DNA of 64,000 nucleotides, taken from Castellaniella sp034675905 (GTDB lineage: Bacteria > Pseudomonadota > Gammaproteobacteria > Burkholderiales > Burkholderiaceae_B). The notes beneath the pieces were generated by a model that was not told the DNA's origin, ran no database searches, and was given only the letters and a program-made list of their open reading frames with translations. The translations under genes and the position numbers were made by a program. Each line of letters opens with the position of its first letter. Position 1 is the stretch's first letter. Location: positions 62,001-126,000 of the forward strand of contig NZ_JAUCCV010000005.1 of NCBI RefSeq assembly GCF_034675905.1, in the 5' to 3' direction. Shown one piece after another: positions 60,395 through 64,000 of this stretch.

Positions 60395-60592
60395 ATGCCC
60401 AAGATGAAGAGCAAAAAAGGCGCTTCCAAGCGCTTTAAGGTGCGCGGCAGTGGTTCTATCAAGCGCGGCCAGGCTTTCAAACGTCATATCCTGACCAAGA
60501 AAACCACAAAAAACAAGCGTCAGCTGCGTGGTTCTACCGCAGTCCATGATTCAGATGTCGCCTCCGTAAAGGCGATGTTGCCTTTCGCCTGA
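60395..60592 (+). CDS. rpmI: 50S ribosomal protein L35
   Basis: A 65-residue very basic protein with the family start PKMKSKKGASKRFKVRGSG and HILTKKTTKNKRQLRG. It has its own promoter and a long leader. The L20 gene follows 13 bases later. The short gap and shared leader suggest that any L20 feedback acts on both. Confidence 0.97.
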   Translation: MPKMKSKKGASKRFKVRGSGSIKRGQAFKRHILTKKTTKNKRQLRGSTAVHDSDVASVKAMLPFA

Positions 60593-60605
60593 TCGGAGAT
60601 ATCTC

Positions 60606-60965
60606 ATGCCTCGCGTAAAACGCGGCGTCACGGCACGTGCACGCCATAAAAAAGTCCTCAAGGCCGCCAAAGGCTACCGCGGCCGCCGCGGTAATGTGTT
60701 CCGGATCGCCAAACAGGCGGTCATGCGGGCTGGTCAATACGCCTATCGTGACCGCCGCAATAAAAAGCGCACCTTCCGCGCTTTGTGGATCACCCGTATC
60801 AATGCCGGCTGCCGTGAACTCGGCGTGACCTACAGCGTGTTCATCGCTGGCCTGAAAAAGGCTTCGATCGAACTCGACCGCAAGGTCCTGGCCGACATGG
60901 CTGTCAAGGACAAGGCCGGCTTTGCCGCCATTGTGGCCCAGGCGAAGTCCGCACTGGCAGCCTAA
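60606..60965 (+). CDS. rplT: 50S ribosomal protein L20
   Basis: A 119-residue early-assembly protein of the large subunit. PRVKRGVTARARHKKVLKAA and GYRGRRGNVFRIAKQAVMRA are the long basic N-terminal helix; the C-terminal globular domain (LGVTYSVFIAGLKKASIELD) is the part known to bind both 23S rRNA and leader mRNA. AGATATCTC stands in front of the start. Confidence 0.97.
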   Translation: MPRVKRGVTARARHKKVLKAAKGYRGRRGNVFRIAKQAVMRAGQYAYRDRRNKKRTFRALWITRINAGCRELGVTYSVFIAGLKKASIELDRKVLADMAVKDKAGFAAIVAQAKSALAA

Positions 60966-60997
60966 TCGATACAGTTTCGTTTTCGATTCTGTCTCAT

Positions 60998-61033
60998 CGC
61001 AAACGGAGCTCACTTGGGCTCCGTTTGCGTTTT
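60998..61033 (+). terminator. rho-independent terminator / attenuator between rplT and pheS
   Basis: A perfect 12-bp stem (CGCAAACGGAGC with GCTCCGTTTGCG, loop of 8) followed by TTTT. The pheS ribosome-binding site GGAAGGA begins at once after it. It should stop a share of the rpmI-rplT transcripts and could be regulated. Confidence 0.8.
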
Positions 61034-61043
61034 GGAAGGAACT

Positions 61044-62066
61044 ATGGACACGACGCTCGACGAGCTGATCCATCAGGCGCAGGGCCGTTTCGCCCAGGCG
61101 CACGATGCGGCCACGCTGGAAAATGAAAAAGCGGCCTTTCTGGGCAAGCAGGGATCTCTGACGGCGCTCCTGAAAGGCCTGGCAGGCCTGCAAGGCGAGG
61201 AAAAACGCGCGCGCGGGGCACAGATCAATCAGGCCAAGCAACAGGTAGAAGCCCTGCTGAACGCCCGTCGCGCCGAATTGGCGCAGGCGGCGCTTGATCA
61301 GCGTCTGGCGGCGGAAACCATCGATGTGACACTGCCTGGACGCGGGCGGGGTACGGGCGGCATTCATCCCGTTATCCGCAGTTGGCAGCGTGTCGAACAG
61401 ATTTTTCGTTCTATCGGTTTCGATGTGGCCGATGGCCCGGAAATCGAAAATGACTGGACCAATTTCACGTCCCTGAATAATCCGGAAAACCACCCGGCCC
61501 GATCCATGCAGGACACGTTTTACGTGGACATGCAGGATGCCGGTGGTTTGCCGCTGGTGCTGCGCACGCATACCAGCCCCATGCAGGTGCGTTACGCCCG
61601 CATGAACAAGCCGCCCATCAAGGTCATCGCACCGGGGCGTACCTACCGCGTGGACAGCGATGCCACCCATTCGCCCATGTTCCATCAGGTAGAAGGCCTG
61701 TGGATCGCAGAGGATATCTCTTTCGCGGATCTGAAAGGCGTCTACACGAACTTCCTGCGGGCCTTTTTTGAAACCGACGACCTGACGCTGCGCTTTCGTC
61801 CGTCGTTTTTCCCGTTTACCGAACCCTCGGCGGAAATCGACATGATGTTCACCTCCGGTCCGAATCAGGGCCGCTGGCTGGAGATCTCCGGTTCGGGTCA
61901 GGTGCATCCGCAAGTGGTGCGCAATTTCGGCCTGGACCCGGAACGCTACATCGGCTTTGCCTTTGGCTCCGGCCTGGAGCGTTTGACCATGCTGCGCTAC
62001 GGCGTCAACGACCTGCGCCAGTTCTTCGAGGGCGATCTGCGCTTTCTGCGTCAGTTCAACGCTTAG
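61044..62066 (+). CDS. pheS: phenylalanyl-tRNA synthetase alpha subunit
   Basis: A 340-residue class II catalytic subunit. The N-terminal coiled coil (about 1-85) is followed by the core: HPVIRSWQRVEQIFRSIGF, motif 2 region with SDATHSPMFHQVEGLWI, and motif 3 with GFAFGSGLERLTMLRYG. GGAAGGA precedes the ATG at 61044. It works as an alpha2-beta2 tetramer with PheT, encoded 22 bases downstream. Confidence 0.96.
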   Translation: MDTTLDELIHQAQGRFAQAHDAATLENEKAAFLGKQGSLTALLKGLAGLQGEEKRARGAQINQAKQQVEALLNARRAELAQAALDQRLAAETIDVTLPGRGRGTGGIHPVIRSWQRVEQIFRSIGFDVADGPEIENDWTNFTSLNNPENHPARSMQDTFYVDMQDAGGLPLVLRTHTSPMQVRYARMNKPPIKVIAPGRTYRVDSDATHSPMFHQVEGLWIAEDISFADLKGVYTNFLRAFFETDDLTLRFRPSFFPFTEPSAEIDMMFTSGPNQGRWLEISGSGQVHPQVVRNFGLDPERYIGFAFGSGLERLTMLRYGVNDLRQFFEGDLRFLRQFNA

Positions 62067-62088
62067 TTCGCGTCACGGAATCCGAATC

Positions 62089-64000
62089 ATGCAATTTCCA
62101 GAATCATGGCTGCGGGCCTGGGCCAACCCCGCGATCGACAGCCAAACCCTGTCCCATCGGCTGACCATGGCCGGGCTGGAGGTCGAGGACGCCGATCCCT
62201 ATGCGCCTCCGTTTTCAGGGATCGTGGTGGCGCGGATCAACGCCGCCGAACCCCATCCGGATGCCGACAAGCTGCGCGTGTGCCAGGTCGATGACGGCTC
62301 GGGCAGCCCTTTGCAGATCGTCTGCGGCGCCCCCAATGCGGCCGCCGGTCTGTTGGTGCCTCTGGCGCGTGTCGGCGCCGAACTGCCGGACGGCATGAAG
62401 ATCGGTCCGGTCAAGATGCGCGGCGTCGAGTCCCGCGGCATGCTGTGTTCCGCCCGCGAACTGGGCCTGTCCCAGGACCATGCCGGCCTGCTGGAATTGC
62501 CTGACGGCCTGACGCCCGGTACGGATCTGCGCCAGGCGCTGGATCTGGACGATACGATCTTTACGCTGAAACTCACGCCGAACCGGGCGGATTGCCTGTC
62601 CATCCTGGGGGTGGCCCGCGAAGTCGCCGCCCTGACGGGGTGCGCCCTGCAGGCGCCGTCCGTGCCGTCCGTGCCGGTCACGATCACGGACCGTCTGCCG
62701 GTCCAGGTACAAGCGCCGGATCTGTGCGGCCGCTTTGCCGGCCGTGTCGTCCGGGGCGTCAATGCCCGGGCGGTCACGCCCGCCTGGATGAAGTCCCGCC
62801 TGGAACGCGCCGGCCAGCGGTCCGTCTCCGCGCTGGTGGATATCTCCAACTACGTCATGCTGGAATTGGGACGGCCTACGCATGTGTTCGATCTGCAGCG
62901 CATCCAGGGCGGCCTGACGGTACGCTGGGCGCGCGAAGGCGAGCAGCTGACCTTGTTGAACGAACAGACCATCACCCTGTCGCCGGATGTCGGCGTGATC
63001 GGCACGGATCAGGCGCTTGAGAGCCTGGCGGGCATCATGGGGGGCGAGGCCTCGGCGGTGACGCTGGACACGACGGACGTCTACCTGGAAGCCGCTTTCT
63101 GGTGGCCGGAGGCCATCATGGGCCGTCCGCGCCGCTACAAGCTGACGTCCGAAGCCGGTCACCGCTTCGAGCGCGGCGTCGATTTCTCGACCATTCCGGC
63201 CCATCTGGACATCATGACGCAGTTGATCCTGGACATCTGCGGCGGCCAGGCGGGGCCCCTGGATGATCAGATCATCCAGCTGCCGGCCCGCGAGCCGGTG
63301 CGCATGCGCCTGTCGCGTTGCACCCGCGTGTTGGGCGTCGCCCTATCGGCCGAGCAGGTGGCCGGCGTGTTTACCCGCTTGGGCTTCGAGTTCGAGCAGC
63401 AGGGCGATACCTTTGTCGTGACGCCGCCTGCCGCACGTTTTGATCTGACGATCGAGGAAGACCTGATCGAGGAAGTCGCCCGCATCTACGGTTTCGATCA
63501 GATTCCCGATCAGCCGCCGGTCGCGCCGGCTCGTATGCGGACGCAGCCTGAAATCCTGTACGGTCCGCACGCCATGCGGGCGTCCATGGCTGCCCTGGAT
63601 TTCCAGGAAGTCATCAATTTTTCCTTTGTCGAGGAAGCCTGGGAACGCGACTACTGCGGCAATGAGCAGCCCATCCGTCTGTTGAATCCGATCGCCAGCC
63701 AGTTGGCGGTCATGCGCTCCAGCCTGATCGGCGGCCTGCTGGCCAATATCGCCCACAATGCCAAGCATCGCCAGACCCGGGTGCGGGTATTCGAGTTGGG
63801 CCGCGTTTTTGCCCGGGATGCCTCGGTGATAGACGGCGATCTGTCCGTCGCCGGCGTGGCGCAGCCCACGCATCTGGCCGCCGCCGCCTGGGGGCCTGCA
63901 TTGCCCGAGCAGTGGGGCGAGGCCAACCGGGGGGTTGATTTCTTCGACCTCAAACGCGATCTGGAGTCCTTGCTGGGCGCCAGGGCGGCCGGTTTGCGGT
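62089..64000 (+). CDS. pheT: phenylalanyl-tRNA synthetase beta subunit (cut by window end)
   Basis: The first 637 codons of an uninterrupted pheT; the 3' end lies beyond the window. It starts MQFPESWLRAWANPAIDSQ. The tRNA-binding OB domain (about 40-150) has NAAEPHPDADKLRVCQVDDG. The B3/B4 editing domain (about 215-390) includes TEAGHRFERG-like SEAGHRFERGVD, and B5 (about 400-475) has RFDLTIEEDLIEEVARIYGF. The beta subunit recognises tRNA and edits mischarged tyrosine. About 150-170 residues are missing. Confidence 0.96.
   Translation, partial: MQFPESWLRAWANPAIDSQTLSHRLTMAGLEVEDADPYAPPFSGIVVARINAAEPHPDADKLRVCQVDDGSGSPLQIVCGAPNAAAGLLVPLARVGAELPDGMKIGPVKMRGVESRGMLCSARELGLSQDHAGLLELPDGLTPGTDLRQALDLDDTIFTLKLTPNRADCLSILGVAREVAALTGCALQAPSVPSVPVTITDRLPVQVQAPDLCGRFAGRVVRGVNARAVTPAWMKSRLERAGQRSVSALVDISNYVMLELGRPTHVFDLQRIQGGLTVRWAREGEQLTLLNEQTITLSPDVGVIGTDQALESLAGIMGGEASAVTLDTTDVYLEAAFWWPEAIMGRPRRYKLTSEAGHRFERGVDFSTIPAHLDIMTQLILDICGGQAGPLDDQIIQLPAREPVRMRLSRCTRVLGVALSAEQVAGVFTRLGFEFEQQGDTFVVTPPAARFDLTIEEDLIEEVARIYGFDQIPDQPPVAPARMRTQPEILYGPHAMRASMAALDFQEVINFSFVEEAWERDYCGNEQPIRLLNPIASQLAVMRSSLIGGLLANIAHNAKHRQTRVRVFELGRVFARDASVIDGDLSVAGVAQPTHLAAAAWGPALPEQWGEANRGVDFFDLKRDLESLLGARAAGLR

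Noticed and set aside
60966..61043. A pheM-like leader peptide or T-box upstream of pheS
   Set aside because: No start codon followed by Phe codons fits in the 32 bases before the stem, and no T-box core or specifier structure is visible.

Overview
The window is a high-GC, densely coded bacterial chromosome segment. Gene content and order point to a betaproteobacterium, most likely of the Alcaligenaceae (Bordetella/Achromobacter/Castellaniella type). Evidence includes a protocatechuate 4,5-cleavage operon of the Comamonas pmd type, Liv-type importers, RecBCD, GlnK-AmtB, a regulatory-type PTS and a thrS-infC pair. I saw no phage, IS element, CRISPR array or other mobile DNA.

Layout. (1) 1-13.4 kb: an aromatic catabolism island. 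An oxidoreductase and a divergent LysR regulator precede a long, tightly packed operon. Its first seven genes encode a complete protocatechuate 4,5-cleavage pathway (ligU-ligJ-ligK-ligI-ligA-ligB-ligC), ending at pyruvate plus oxaloacetate. A five-gene Liv-type ABC importer follows, and its last ATPase carries an in-frame C-terminal hemerythrin (HHE) domain. (2) 13.4-23.2 kb: a BenE benzoate symporter paired with an HDOD signalling protein, a class V aminotransferase, an ABC-2 exporter, a BaeSR-like two-component system with an NlpC/P60 lipoprotein facing a Spy-like periplasmic chaperone, and yggS. (3) 23.3-32.5 kb: recC-recB-recD. (4) 32.6-42.2 kb: acyl-CoA synthetase, NAD(P)HX repair enzyme, a HAD phosphatase, a TadA/LD-carboxypeptidase fusion, small membrane proteins, an uncharacterised protein, the ABC-F protein YbiT and a YigZ protein. 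(5) 42.2-47.8 kb: ArsB-like permease, a signal-less solute-binding protein, CheV, thiolase, a spermidine-synthase-like protein and tRNA-Val(GAC). (6) 48-64 kb: thrS-infC, gshB, EIIA-HPr-EI, a PilJ/PAS/GGDEF protein, amtB-glnK, a small lipoprotein, yifB, ubiK, then rpmI-rplT-pheS-pheT; pheT runs off the window end.

Points of most interest are the LivF-hemerythrin fusion inside an oxygen-dependent ring-cleavage operon, the TadA-LdcA fusion with a histidine-rich joint, and the separation of thrS-infC from rpmI-rplT-pheST by about 10 kb. The rpmI cluster has its own promoter and a hairpin-rich leader. The two tRNA synthetase units (thrS, pheST) are each preceded by a hairpin plus T-run directly in front of the ribosome-binding site. 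All assignments rest on reading the sequence and on remembered family features; no database search was possible.
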